Shown here: one piece after another, positions 23,562-35,875 of the stretch
Layout: each line of letters opens with the position of its first letter
Numbering within the stretch: the first letter of the stretch is position 1
Assembly: GCA_037349315.1 (NCBI GenBank)
Contig: JBAIAC010000006.1
Location: 53,502,501-53,566,500, forward strand
Reading direction: 5' to 3'
Length of the DNA: 64,000 nt
Source: Chelydra serpentina
Taxonomy: Eukaryota > Chordata > Testudines > Chelydridae
Made by a program: the position numbers and the translations under genes
The notes under the pieces: generated by a model
What the model was told of the DNA's origin: nothing
The model's database searches: none
Seen by the model: only the letters and a program-made list of their open reading frames with translations

Positions 23562-24295
23562 ACATCTCCATTTATACTTATACATATGAGAAATGCCTCT
23601 TGCCTTTTAAACTGAAAGATTATTGGACTAAACAAAGGCCCAGTTTTCCTGTAGGTAAGATTTAAATTCACAGATAATATATAATAATAATATGCACATA
23701 ATTTTGCCATTGAAGAGAAAAAGGGAATCACATGACAAATTCCAGTTACATAATTTAATGTGCTTCTGGAAGGTGCTCAGATACTAAGCATGGTATAAGA
23801 ATTTGAATAGAACAGAATAGAGACAAACAAGAAACCTAGTCTTCTGACTTGTAGAATCACTCGAATTCTGTTCTCATAAACCGTGTTGTAAATCCAGACT
23901 AACTCCATTGAATTCAGTGCAGTTATTCTGGTTTTATAGTGCATAACTGAGTGCAGAACCTGGCATTTTAATTCCAAAATAAATAGAGACAAATCCGTAA
24001 TATAACTTTTCTCCTCCAATTTTTTTCATTTTTATTTTTTTGTAAATTACGTTGGGAAAACCAGCTCTTCTCTATAAATTCTTTCTGAGTCTAAATAAGT
24101 TATTTTTAAGACACTGGCAAGCGTTGTTACTGTGACAATAGATTTTCACCACCTTCGGTTTGTCTGACTTTTGTCACCTCACCACTGACCTTCCTTCATA
24201 GTTTGTCTCCTGCTCTGTAGCCTCCCACTTACTAATTCCAGGATGTGTAGCTGCCCATATGGTCTTTTTCTCCATTATTTCTCTTCATGTTATTT
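23562..24295. other. No recognised feature
   Basis: AT-rich sequence with nothing supportable. Confidence 0.35.
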
Positions 24296-24296
24296 T

Positions 24297-24696
24297 TAGA
24301 GCTGGTTAGGAATTTTTTGTCAAAACTTTTGTTTTCTTTGGAAATGCTTATTCATCAAAACTATTTGTATTCCTCAATAAAAAAAACATTTGAAAAAAAG
24401 TTTTGCAATTGTCAAAACATTTTTTGACATTTTAAAAATGCAAAATTCTGACTTCCAGTTCAAAATGACTTTTTAGTTAGAAATATAAGCTAATTATAGT
24501 GAAACATAATTAATTTAAATGGTTGAAATTGAAATGCTGCAAAATTATTGAAACAAAAGGTTTTGACTGACCCAAACCATTTTTTCTGGAGTTATGGTTC
24601 ATGAAATTTTAACTTTTTGTCCCAATTCAGGACAGGGCTTTTTTTATGTCAATTTTTTTCATGAAATAGGGAAATTGTTTCCTGCCCAGCACTAGG
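24297..24696. mobile_element. AT-rich inverted-repeat element (probable MITE)
   Basis: Begins TAGAGCTGGTTAGGAATTTT. Its right end in reverse complement reads TAGTGCTGGGCAGGAAACAA, so the termini form imperfect inverted repeats. The interior is made of TTTTGACAAAA-like words in both orientations. Flanks GTTATTTT and GTATTCTT agree at 6 of 8 positions only, so the target duplication is doubtful. Non-coding. Confidence 0.45.
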
Positions 24697-26019
24697 TATT
24701 CTTCCCTTTCTTTCTGCCCTAAGTACTCCAGTATAGTATGGAAGTTGGTTACTTTCACTTTCTCCGAAGTGCTCTATTTGGGTCAGATTCATTTCAAAAT
24801 AACTTAGTAAATCTCCCCAATCTCCACAACAGGTTTTTTTAAAAGTAGAAAAGGCAACACAAGTTCAGCTCTATGTAACCCATTGGTCAGTGCGTAATGC
24901 CTTCCCCTCTGTGCTCAGCCCTTAGAGGCTATCAATCTTTTATGATTCTTTAGCTCAAGCTGTGGTAATTCATGCTTTTAGCTCTGGAGGTATCCAGTTC
25001 AATCTCCAGTGTGTTAGCAAGATGGCAACTGAGTCACATAGTGTGTTATCAGAATTTCTAGAATAGAGTTCACCATTGGCCCTGGCTATTTAAGCATCAC
25101 AAGAGCTTAAGAGCTTAGTTAAAGATAAAAGCAAGTATGGCAATAAGTTTCAAAACAAATCTGTCAAATTTCTCAGTGAGGAATTAAGGAAAGAGATATA
25201 CTAATTTATTTCAAGTTCAAGGCTAAAATGTTGGAGAAATGACTTTTTAATGAAAAGGCTTTTTCCTGTATGATAAAGGATGATGATTTGAATGATCCGA
25301 ATTCATAAACTTAGCTGGCATCTGAAGAACTACAGGGACTATGGGCCAGGTCTTAAGTCAATGGAAAGACCCTCATTGATTTCAATGGGCTTTAGGTCAG
25401 GCCCTATCTACTCTGTGCTTTCCTCTGAATTCTAACTTGAATTTATTTGGATATAGTTAAGTTTTGGAACTTGCTAGCAGCAAACTGGGAGAAAAATATC
25501 TAAACAAAGCTTTTTCTGTCTTTTTAATAAGCGTTTCTCTGGAATATGATTTAACGGCATTCTGTCTGTTACTCTGCTTCATGCCATTGCCCATCCAGAT
25601 CTTAACTAGTTTACATCTTGAAGACTATAGTTGAGTAATCCAAAAATAAAATGAAAGTTATCAAGATTAAGATAAACAAGCTGAAGGCAATCTGGCAATA
25701 TGATAAAGAACTGACTTAATTGTATGGAATGACCAAGCAGATGAAAGGGGAAATCCAAATAAGAGTGAACACAGATGAAAGCTATAAGAAATCACGTCCT
25801 TGTTCATTCTGTTGTCAGAATGACCATTAATTGTAACTTGGGTATCTTTTGGATAATGGGTTCCTGCAAACACATTAAATAAACGTTTGTAACTGATCAA
25901 CCTTAAAAGTAATGATGGAATAATGGGTTCCTTCTTGGCCTAGCATAATTTATCAATGAAAATGCAGATAAAGCCACTGAATTATCTTGATTGTTACTAG
26001 AAACCACCTTGGAAAAGCT
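24697..26019. other. No recognised genes
   Basis: AT-rich sequence. A near-palindromic tcattgatttcaatggg motif occurs near 25370-25390. Nothing else. Confidence 0.35.
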
Positions 26020-26460
26020 CGGTTGCAGAAGCCTTTGACAACAGTAGTGTGCCGTGAGCTTCATATCATCATTCAAGGCCTTGTCAATTTCTGAGAAGGA
26101 CTGAGCTTGGTAGCTGCAGCCGATGTCATGGGCACAGATAAATTTGCATGAGAGAGTAGCTGGCAGGTTGTTGTTTTACACATTGAACAGTAATCGATGA
26201 AAGAACTGAGCCTTGAGGAAGGCCATAGATCTGACACTTCTGAGAGCTACACCAGCTGCCTATGTGTACTCTGAACTGCCTGTTTTGGAGAAAGAGCTCT
26301 ACTACTTTGACCATTCAACATGGGGCAACTCGAGAGAGTTTAAACAAAAGGCCTCTGTGCCAAACTGTCATACACGGTGGTCAAATCCAAGAAGACAGCT
26401 CTCATCTTTAGATTTTGTTGAAAACTGCTGTCATGCTGCTGGCCAAGATCCGTGAGAATA
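26020..26460 (-). pseudogene. LINE reverse-transcriptase fragment, inverted 5' segment
   Basis: On the minus strand the frame ending at 26126 reads LFLQNRQFRVHIG and then YGLPQGSVLSS, the RT motif that precedes the catalytic box. In neighbouring frames MTVWHRGLLFKLSRV comes upstream, corresponding to the DTVWHRGL region. KFICAHDI lies downstream, where active members have a YADD-type box. Several stops and shifts are present. The family reads like the I/Jockey-type elements known from many animals, not CR1 or RTE. The matching C-terminal part lies immediately to the right in the opposite orientation, which suggests a twin-priming inversion. Confidence 0.68.
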
Positions 26461-26594
26461 GCGACCTGCTTTTGTGTGCAGTCCTCTTCAACCTCCCACC
26501 AGCTTGCCTGTCTTCTAGATGCCCTTTATGGTCATTTGTGCCACCACAGGAAATTACAGTGGAATCTGCTTGGCACAACGGGTAAGTAGTGCCG

Positions 26595-26886
26595 ACAGTC
26601 ATTAATCACTCTCTCTCCACTGACCCAACCATCTGTCCACAAGGTTTTGATTTGCCAAGGCTCCTGTGGTCACCTCTGAACCGGTTTCAACAGGACAGGG
26701 CAACTGTGAGGCCAATCTCTTTAAATGTGGTTTTTCTAATGACCCCCAATGCAGCTTTGGTCAACTTCAGACTATGGTGCATATCATTGTTGAGTGCCCA
26801 CTGACTTATTTTGTAAGTGGGCTACTGACTGCCCACCTGGCTGATGATGATGCCATCAAATGGCTGGGCACCCTGTGTATACGCTG
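26595..26886 (+). pseudogene. C-terminal fragment of the same I/Jockey-type LINE
   Basis: The plus frame 26666-26887 reads STGQGNCEANLFKCGFSNDP and then TMVHIIVECPLTYF, AHLADDDAIKWLG. This matches the cysteine-bearing C-terminal segment typical of these LINE proteins (CxCGxxQTMxHIVxxCPLT, then a LHxADDDAVxWL end). The second cysteine of the C-x-C pair is replaced (QCSFGQ). The stop after TLCIR falls at the expected protein end. It lies beside the minus-strand RT piece, so the original order is preserved but the 5' part is flipped. Confidence 0.72.
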
Positions 26887-27030
26887 ATATATATTGTTAG
26901 GGGAATTATTGAATTCCATTCAGATCAGACAAACTTGAGTCTGAGATTTACTTGCACCTGCCAAACAGTTGAAGAGTGTCCTACTGCAGCCAGGTAGCAG
27001 ATAGAGTAGAGCTCCTCTGTTCTTCCTCCT

Positions 27031-27711
27031 TGTGACAGGGTCGGACTCACCCAGCGGCACCTCCTGCTGGTTTCTCCAGGGAATTAGCTCATCCAGCCTC
27101 TGGAGCGCCCTCTGCAGGCCAGTGATCCACCTGACCACTCTGGCCCGTGTCCCTCCCAGGACCCGGTGCCCCTTTAACTGGGGTGCTGCCCCCTGGCAGT
27201 ACCCCTAGATCTGGGTCTCCCCTCCCCAGGGGAACCCCCAACCCACTATCCCCACCTCGCCTCAGTCATAGGCTACTGCCAGTCACCAGCTAGCCCCTGC
27301 GCCCTGGGGCAGACTGCAGTATAAGCCACTCATCACAGGCAAAGGGGGTTTGGACCTGCTGCCTCAGCCTACCTCAGGCTACCCCCACAATCCCAGTACC
27401 TAGTGGGGCCTAACCCTAGGCCACAGCCTGGGGTTCTCTCAGGCCGGAGCTCCCCAGCTCCTCTGGCCTTCCCCAGCCCTGCTCCACCCTAGGTACCTGC
27501 TCAGGTCCCTGCAGCCAACCCCTTCTCCCTCTAAAGGCAGAGCGAGACTGTCTCTGCTCCAGGCCCACTGCTTTCTTATAAGGGCCAGCTGGGCCCTGAT
27601 TAAACTGGAAGCAGCCACAGCTGGGGCCAATCAGCCCAGCTTCCAGCCTCAGCCCTCTCCCAGGGCTGTTTCCAGCCCCTCACGGCATGAGCGGGTATCT
27701 ACCCCACTACA
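27031..27711 (-). mobile_element. Solo LTR, 681 bp, with 5-bp target duplication
   Basis: The plus strand starts TGTGACAGGGTCGG and ends CCCCACTACA, the canonical TG...CA. CTCCT is repeated exactly at 27026-27030 and 27712-27716, a 5-bp duplication of the retroviral or gypsy type. A TATAAGAAAGC motif on the minus strand near 27570-27581 suggests minus-strand transcription. GC-rich, with no internal protein region, so it is a solo LTR left by recombination. The exact family is not named. Confidence 0.88.
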
Positions 27712-27716
27712 CTCCT

Positions 27717-29258
27717 CTTAGCCCACTTGTGATTGTGAAAGTAGCTGCTCCAGAATTATGAGCAGGGAGATACTGTCTCTCAGCCTACAGCAACAGCCTG
27801 ATTACTTCACTTCATCTGCCCCTCTCTGCCTCACACTCCTGCCAGCTGCACATTCGTCGGAGCTGAAACTGGCCCCTACTGGACCAGAGACTGCAAATGA
27901 ATTGAGAGGTCACCTACAAAAGCCTCCAGCCCCATGAAGAACCACTCCTCCAACATCAGGATACTATATCATAGAGGCTTCATGTGTGCCTCCTACATTC
28001 TTTTATCATAAACAAACTGCATCTCGCCACTACTAAATGACTGATTTGCTGAACACCATTAAGACTAAGCATATTTTTGCAACTAGACATATAAATGGTT
28101 GATGCTGTGGAGATAGAGAGGTTATGGAAGATACTACAAGAAGGTCAGGATTATGTTTAATAATGATGATAGATCTGACCTGGTGAACCTTCCTGTGTAA
28201 ATTTCTGCTGTAATTCTCTGAAAAACAATCTGGGAATCAAATGGAGAAATATGCTATGAAGGCATTGGGCTGAGAGAAGGAGTTACAGCAATAGAAGATC
28301 TATAGTTTATTGTGATTTTGACATATCAAATAAATGACTGCTATTATCGCTCTGATGGTTGTTTACTCAGCAAAAGACTTCCATTCCAATTTATTTTATA
28401 TTACATGACTGGGTTGCTCAATTTTCTTAAGAAAGTAACTGGACCGATCAAGGCTAAATCATGTTCATTTTCAGATTTTTATAAAGGAAACCAAATTGAT
28501 TGTTGCATATCTGATGTAAACAGAGTGTCAAACCTCCAGTAACATAATACAGATGACCATTTGGGAGCACCAGCGTTCCTAGGAATTTATGAACTTGTAA
28601 AACCTTAAGGCTTAATCTAGGCATTGTATTACTCCACATAAATCTGCCAGTCTTTCCCTGTGTTGGTTTTCATAACTATCTGACAATTGTAGAGGGAGAT
28701 TACCAGATAAGTTTATGGAGACATGGTCATTCTTATTATCTTTATATGTCCACACATTTGCTTTTAGTATAGCACTGATCCTCCTTTTTAGTACCCTCTT
28801 GTCCCTCCTTGGGATCATCACTAGTCTTTCATGTCTAAATGTAGGGCTTTTTACTGCAAATATTACCACTGGGGTTATTCATGGTAGTAAGCGGTATGCT
28901 CACTAGTAAATATTGGCAGGGATGAACTCTAGGCTCTGCTCCTACAAGCTCATATGCATAGCTCAGCCCTTGCTTTGGCTGCTCTGACATGCTGGGGGAC
29001 CTAGCTGCAATGATAGGGATGAAATCTGGGCCTCATTGAAGTCAATAGCAACAAGTCCATTGACTTTAGTGGGGCCAAGATTTTACTCAAAGGGTTTAGA
29101 AAGGTGGCATAAAACTCTCTCTGCTTAAGGTGACCATATTTTCTAACTTAAATGTGATATTTTTAGGGCCATGAAATTCTCAAGCATGCTTTTTAAAATG
29201 TGTGCGGCTATCACTACCACCAGCTCTTGACTTAGGAGGGAGAATTTTTTTCCAAGTA
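27717..29258. other. No recognised genes
   Basis: AT-rich sequence. A TTGAAGTCAATAGC and TCCATTGACTTTAGTGG near-palindrome occurs near 29038-29075. A single AAGGTGACCATATTTTC end near 29130 resembles one end of the MITE at 60940, without a partner. Confidence 0.35.
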
Positions 29259-29260
29259 AC

Positions 29261-29560
29261 TTAGGGTACATCCACACTACCCGCCCGATTCGGCGGGTAG
29301 AGATCGATCTTCTGGGATCGATTTATCTTGTCTCATGTAGATGCGATAAATCGATCCCAGAAGTGCTCCCCGTTGACACTGGAACTCCAGCTCGGCGCGA
29401 GGAGTAAGCGGAGTCGACGGGGGGAGCGAGCCTGCGTCGCGTGGATGCGAAGTAAGTAATTTTAATTTGATCTAAGATACGTTGACTTCAGCTACACTAT
29501 TCTCGTAGCTGAAGTTGTGTATCTTAGATCGATTCCCCCCCCCAGTGTGGACCAGGCCTA
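29261..29560. mobile_element. Hairpin-rich MITE, about 300 bp
   Basis: Starts TTAGGGTACATCCACACTAC. Its right end in reverse complement reads TTAGGCCTGGTCCACACTGG. Flanks AAGTAACT and AAGTATCT (7 of 8) would fit a hAT-type duplication if the ends are shifted by one or two bases. Inside, CTTCTGGGATCGATTTATC (29309-29327) and its exact reverse complement (29345-29363) form one hairpin. A second imperfect hairpin runs 29469-29530 around a GATCTAAGATAC arm. No coding sequence. Confidence 0.75.
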
Positions 29561-32500
29561 AGTATCTATATGCCTATGGAATATGGAAGAAGGGGTTAGC
29601 TTTCTGGGGTGCTAGAACTCAGGGTACTGGGGGTACAGCAACACCCATGGGCTTGAAGTAATAATGGCAACCAAATTCATGTCTTCCACCCTATACAGGG
29701 GTTAGAGTTTTGTTCAATGGCTTTCAGCAGCCTTATCATAAAAATTGTTCCAGTGCTCCTCCACCTGGAGCAAAAAAATAACTTTGACATTGTCTACACT
29801 CATTGACTTTTTTCTTTACTCACACTGTTCCTTTCCCTGAACTCATTCCGCTGGACTGCTTGTTCCTAGTAAACACAGACAAATTGGGGCCAATCGGTAC
29901 TTGAGAAGCAGCAAGAAAACATTAAATACACTAGCACAGCAGTTAGACACAAGTGAGAGCAAATTCCAAGGTTTTGGTGTTGAATCTGTTGGCTGACTAT
30001 GCAGCAGTCTGGATAAACTGGCCAATGCTGTGGACAGATGAGGAAGGTGTGGATGTATCCAAGATCAATACCTAGAGTCGCACTGAGGAAACAGGAAATT
30101 AGTGAAGGAGGACATAGTCTTATCTGAACATTTTCCTGATTTCATTATCAGGGGTACAGTGGTATCCTAAGTAGAAGCTTGCAAGAATCAAAATTGATTT
30201 GTTTCCTTCTCTTCCATGGAAAGATTCTTTTGTGTATGATTCAAGTACACAAGCTGCATTCCGCAATATTTACAAACATCAGAGCACCAGCCGTAATGGT
30301 GCAGAGTGGCTTCAAATCATAGCTGCTGATGGGTTCAGTGTTTTATTTAACTTTTCTTTATTTAAAAGAAATTGATGCTCAATGAGCAGAACAAGAATTC
30401 CAAAGTTTGTTTTGAAGAGCCCACTTGCATCAAAAGCCTCCACTGCAATCTCCAGTCATTCATGTTGTCAGCACAATATTTCATAATCAAATCCCAATGG
30501 CCAAAATGATATTTTATTTGTATTGTTTTCCCCCCTGAATCCTGGCCACAATGGGGAAAGTGTCATATTAATGTTTTGATCAAAAGAAAAGGCTGTTATG
30601 GGGAAGCATCATGTTTACATTCATAATACAAGCCATTCATTGATATTATTTTACTTATGGATGAAATGAAATAGGGTAACCGTATCAGATGTACAGCTAA
30701 ATCAATTGTGTTAATGTGATTACGTTGACCATTTTCCAAACACACTGTAGAATTATTTTTAATAGTGAGTTAGAGTGAAGCAGATTTTAGAAAAGATATG
30801 AATAAATGTTATCATATGAATGCCAGTAATCAAGTTTCTCTGATTTCCTAGTATTCTGACTTTAGAATTTTACTGAGCACACTTCTAACTGCACTGGGCA
30901 AATTGTGGAGTAAGACTGAGGGATCTGCTGTGAAGTTTCTATAGTATGTAAATGACAGCAGTTAAATTACTTCAAGGGGTGGGGGAAAGGATAATGAACA
31001 CCATAACAACTTTGTACAAAACATTTATTGTATCATTCTGTTCTGTGTAAGCAATGTGCGAATGAACTACTAAGTAAATGAAACATATGCATCAATATGT
31101 AAAAATGGAATGGATCTGTTAACTAGCATCTGATGTTACTTTTGAAGGACTTTTAAATCTGTGAAATGTGCAAAATAGCTCCACAGTTCATTTAGTCTGT
31201 ATATTGTTTATCCAGTTTAATGCTAGTGAGTTTATGTGCATAGCAACATATTACTTCTCTGTATTTCTTATGAAAATAAATTTTCTATTGTGGTCTTTAC
31301 AAAGCCATAAAGGCTATATACATATCACTTTCTGCAGCACAAGGTGGTTAATGCTTCATTTAATTGTCCTCACTCGTTTACACTTCCATATGCTAGAACA
31401 GTACTATTAAAACATCATAATTCTGTACATTTTGTAATATATGTTCATAAATAGTTCTTGGATCAGTACCTAAACATTTCCTAATAAGGACCCATCACCC
31501 TTGGTCTAGTGTGTCCTAGAAAGCCAATATTCAGTGTGTATCGGCAGCGTATTTCAGGAGCAATTGAATTTCACATATGAAAAGCAAAGGTAATCCCTAC
31601 TGTATGCTTGTAAAAGTTATATGCTGGTTTCTGTAGCTCAGTGGAATAGAGAGGGATAGCAAACGTGCGCTGTTTTTTTCCAATGCTCACAGTAACTCAT
31701 GTGTTACTGATCAGTCTGGACTGTGCATACTCCCTTAAAACAATTCTCAGCATAAGTGAAATACCACCCATTTTTCTTCAAATAACGATAAATTTCACTA
31801 GGTGTATAACAGTATCTCTGAATGATTTATCTGCAGTCAGACTCAGGGTATAAAGCACAGCTCATTTTATATGAGGAAACTTTAAGCATAAAAAAGAGAT
31901 TTGTATGCACTCACATTTAGTTATGGAAAGGAATTTACAATCCCACATAAATCCCCTGAACACTGGACAAGTTTTCTCTGGAGATTGGGGTGTAATGGAA
32001 ACAATCCAGGTGTGATTCTTCACTTCAGTGGTTGTGAAGAAACAGTACTATAATAGCATCACTTTCTGTATCTCCATGTAGACAGCAACCAAGGCTGGGC
32101 AATCTCAGTTCTCCTGACCTTCAGAAACCAGTGAGGATGCTAGTGCTGTTCACACTAAACATCAGAGAAGACTTAAAGGGGCTGGCACATAATACTGAGC
32201 AGTTAAAATAAACTGCTGATAACCAAAACATTCATGGGTTCCACTGACACCAGGAAGAGTCTCACGGTACCAAAACAACAAATGGAAAGTGGTTGAGGCC
32301 ACGTTGAGAATGGTTGTTAGTTCCTGCTGAGCCTAAGACTCTCCACATTAATATATGATGAACCAAAGCAAGAATCATGTCTGATAAATTTATAGCCCTA
32401 TGACATATATCACTGTGCAGAGGTATTATTACTATAGCCGAGCCCTTCACATTGACAGTCTATGTGGCTGTCAATGGTTGATAACATTTCAAGGATTGAG

Positions 32501-32868
32501 TTATAAGCAGTAAAATTAAGCCCCAAAACCAATGCTGGTTTATCGATCTGTTGGGGTGAGCTGCAGAGCACTCTTGTTCCAGGCTGCTGTTAAAAGATAA
32601 TTAGATGTGCTGATAGGCGACTTTACAAATTCTAGCACGTGCTTGAATGTGGGGTATGGAGTTTATATTAATTTGCTCCTGAGAGTGAATAATGCTGAGA
32701 TGTAGTGACCTACCAGTGGCATTATGATGCTACAGTCCACTCCTCTACATTTCGTTTATTATTTAGGGTTTTTAGCCAGTGCTTCGCGTTGACTGACTGT
32801 CACCTTTTCTGACCTGTACGGAAGCAATAGATTGTAATATGCATATTTCTCTCTAATGACAACAGTCT
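29561..32868. other. Long stretch without recognised genes
   Basis: AT-rich sequence. I found no repeat end, recognisable protein or RNA gene. Confidence 0.35.
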
Positions 32869-33264
32869 TTACTTCTGCAGGCTTTTAAAACCTTGCTGGA
32901 TACAGGAAATATGTTTCAAGATTTGCAACTCTTTTTCACTCATGCTTTTGTACTTGCACACGCTACCCGCCCCTTTTGAAAGAGAATTCTGTGCAGTGAC
33001 TGGAGCAGCTGGTATGGTGCTGTTAGTAGCCGTCCCTTCTTGGATGAACTCCAGCAATTCAGCAACCAGTGATTCAGCTCTGGGCAGTCCGACTGTCTGG
33101 GCCTGATTCCCATCCTCTAAATTCCATGATAGTCTTTCCATTGATTTGAGTGAGTGCTGCAATGGGTGCACAGAAGGGATCTCTCTGTAGTCAGGGTGAA
33201 AGGTTGTGCTGAACCCTAATGATACTGAGTACTTGGGAAGCTGGTTCAGCCTGCCAGTCTGCAC
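32869..33264 (-). other. Unidentified 131-codon open frame
   Basis: An uninterrupted minus-strand frame. The tabulated start is a GTG, four codons after a stop, so there is no natural initiation site. The product would be mixed and soluble (SLVAELLEFIQEGTATNS, SMSEKELQILKHISCIQQGF), with no membrane segment and no motif that I recognise. It does not look like the RT, transposase or LTR sequences nearby. It could be a chance frame, an old processed-pseudogene piece or an exon. No convincing splice acceptor is seen at its 5' side. Confidence 0.15.
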
Positions 33265-33632
33265 TGGGTATCTTCAGCCTTCCAGCTGCATTTCTGTGTT
33301 GCACAGTTGTGCTTGTGTTGTCACTGGTGATCATGTGACTGGCATGGCCATGGCATGTTAGCATGTCAGTTTCTCAGAGCAAGGTTTACAGGATCTCTCC
33401 TCACTGCCCTATTTCAAGGCAAATAAAACAATCTATCAACGTTATGGCATTACCTGCTGAGCATGTACCATCAGTAAACTGTAGCAGTGGTTTTGAATTC
33501 CCACACTGAGTCTATTTTCTGTAACTGCTTCCGAATTGAAAGAGACCTTGGCACTTAGAGAAAACAGTAAGTGAGGACAGTAGATGGTATCTCTACATAT
33601 ATTCGTAGCTGGATCTTAAAGTTTTCCTATGT
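33265..33632. other. No recognised feature
   Basis: Spacer between the unidentified open frame and the CR1 copy. Nothing is supportable. Confidence 0.35.
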
Positions 33633-34278
33633 TGGATATGAGTCAACAGTGTGCACCTTGTTGCCAAGAAGGCTAATGGCATATTGGGCTGCATTAGTAG
33701 GAGCATTGCCAGAAGATTGAGGGAAGTGATTATTCCCCTCTATTCGGCACTGGTGAGACCACATCTGGAGTATTGCGTCCAGTTTTGGGCCCCCCACTAC
33801 AGAAGGGATGTGGACAAATTGGAGAGAGTCTGGCAGAGGGCAACAAAAATGATTAGGAGGCTGGGGCACATGGCTTATGAGGAGAGGCTGAGGGGACTGG
33901 GCTTATTTAGTCTGCAGAAGAGAAGAGTGAGGGGGGATTAGATAGCAGCCTTCAACTACCTGAAGGGGGGTTCCAAAGAGGATGGAGCTCGGCTGTTCAA
34001 GGTGTTGGCAGATGACAGAACAAGGAGCAATGGTCTCAAGTTGCAGTGGGGGAGGTCTAGGTTGGATAGGAAAAACTATTTCACTAGGAGGGTGGTGAGG
34101 CACTGTAATGGGTTACCTAGGGAGGTGGTGGAATCTCCATCCTTAGAGATTTTAAAGGCCCAGCTTAACAGAGCTCTGGCTGGGATGATTTAGTTGGGGT
34201 TGGTCCTGCTTTGAGCAGGGGGTTGGACTAAATGACCTTCTGAGGTCTCTTCCAACCCTAATCTTCCATGATTCTATG
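33633..34278 (+). mobile_element. CR1 LINE, 5'-truncated, 646 bp
   Basis: Plus-strand CR1 3' part. The frame at 33651-33941 reads [20 protein letters not shown], then [18 protein letters not shown] and [18 protein letters not shown]. It breaks at a TAG and resumes with [19 protein letters not shown] and [12 protein letters not shown] to the C-terminus at about 34193. The 3' block GGTTGGTCCTGCTTTGAGC and TTCCAACCCTAATCTTCCAT, plus a GATTCTATG tail, close the element. It is the same subfamily as the 11.2 kb copy but oppositely oriented and shorter. Confidence 0.9.
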
Positions 34279-34382
34279 TCCACTCAAGTGAGGGCAGTAC
34301 TCAGAGTACACTATTCTGAGTCTGAGTTACATCAAGGATTACTGCATGATTTACAAAGGCCTGCAGGTAACAAAAGAGCATA

Positions 34383-34570
34383 CAGATGCTCCCCGATGTA
34401 CGCAAGCGTTCTGTTCCGGAACGCCTTGCGTAATTCGGAATTTGTGTAAGTTGGAGACGTATCTGCAACTATGCAAAAAAACCCAACCCCTCCTATTTTT
34501 TAGCTTATGGAGCTTTTTCCATAAGCGCAGATTTCCGTAACTCAGATTTCCGTAAGTCGCGGAGTGTCTG
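34383..34570. mobile_element. Tc1/mariner-type MITE (Tigger-like), 188 bp, TA target
   Basis: Starts CAGATGCTCCCCGATGTACG and ends with a sequence whose reverse complement is CAGACACTCCGCGACTTACG. It is flanked on both sides by TA (34381-34382 and 34571-34572). The TA duplication and CAG-CTCCCCGA ends fit pogo/Tigger-type elements. There are inner inverted motifs (GGAACGCCTTGCG, and ATTTCCGTAA twice near the right end). No transposase. Confidence 0.8.
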
Positions 34571-34572
34571 TA

Positions 34573-35734
34573 CATCAAAACACCAATGGCATTGTCACAT
34601 TTCCTTTCCCCTCAATAGGTCTCTATGGTTTATGCAGAACTCTCGACTACTATGGGTAGAGTCCAGGTTAAGATTTATAAATCTGGATGGAATCTCCTTA
34701 AAGAGAAGAGGATACAACTATTTCATTTACTGATGAGGATTTTTATTAGGGAATGAATTTGGAAAAGAAAGAAGAATTGGGAGGATGGGCTATCAAATCT
34801 CATACACAACATTAAAAGATGCAGACTTTTAGATTAGGAAGAAATCAAACAGAGGCAATCTAATTTAATTGTGAGGGGCTATTATGGAATGGAAGTAGGT
34901 CACATTCTGGAGGGCAAAAATAAAAAGGGATTTGGTGATTTTATCCTAATCCCTAAATGAGTATTTATATACATTGCAAAACCATCACACAGAATCAGTA
35001 TGAGGGGCAGTCTCTGCTCCAGAGAGGCCAAGTACTGGAACAGTAAAATGAAAAAAAAAAAACAACCCAGGCTAAAAATAACCTTTGCCCCAAATGTGAT
35101 TGCATTCAAGCTTTGGGGTGTTTGAAATCAGGGTCCAAGTTTTGTGGTTTATGTCCATTTCTAATAAAAATGGCTACAGGCATGCTGTGGAGGTTTTATT
35201 GCAAGAGCTTCAAACAAAATAGCACTAAATTCCATTATCTACATTGAGGATCTTTCACCTGCACTGCAGACCTCTATTGTGTGTTTCATTCTCCTTCTGG
35301 GTGCAGGTCTTGAGTTGATGTAATTGGGAATTCAGTTTGCAGAATATTCAATACAAGCCTGTGGATCAGATAAAATTTTACTCAGAGCATTCAAAATATC
35401 AGACACAGCTGGGGATCGTTTCCTTTCCTAAACAAACATCACAACCTGATCGGACTCTCAGATCCTGTAAAATTCCATTTCTTCAGACATTCATCTTTAA
35501 GTAATGTATTAAAGAAAGTAGTATAAAAATGCTGGAAGTAAGAGCCCTTTGGGGAGAAAGATGAACCAGCTAGACATTTTTGTGCAGTTTGGTAATCCAG
35601 CCACTCCTATTTTCATATTTTTGGTACATCTAAAAGTATTCGACATTCTTCTTAAGTACCCAGGCAACAACAGAAACAACATGTGAGAACCTATAGTATT
35701 CTATTACTCTATCAATTAAAAAAATCAGGATTTT
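34573..35734. other. No recognised genes
   Basis: AT-rich sequence with an A12 run near 35050. Nothing supportable. Confidence 0.35.
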
Positions 35735-35875
35735 TATTCTAACCTGCATACAGTATCAGTGTGTCTTTCAAGCTTTTGGAGGGCAGGGGTAATGACTATT
35801 TCTATGTCTGTATGGCATCTTGCACAGAGCCTGAAAGTGATTAGGGTCTCTGGGTGCAACAAGAATAATAGATAA
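35735..35875 (+). repeat. L2/MIR-like 3'-tail repeat
   Basis: Contains GGAGGGCAGGGGTAATGACT, CTATGTCTGTATGGCATCTT, GCACAGAGCC and GGGTCTCTGGGTGCAACAAG, then ATAATAGATAA. The block order matches a widespread amniote repeat tail. Reverse-oriented copies lie at about 57968-58075 and 58481-58610. The exact family is not resolved. Confidence 0.5.

Noticed and set aside
29128..29180. Second copy of the 124-bp MITE
   Set aside because: Only the AAGGTGACCATATTTTC end is recognisable. Too short and diverged to annotate.
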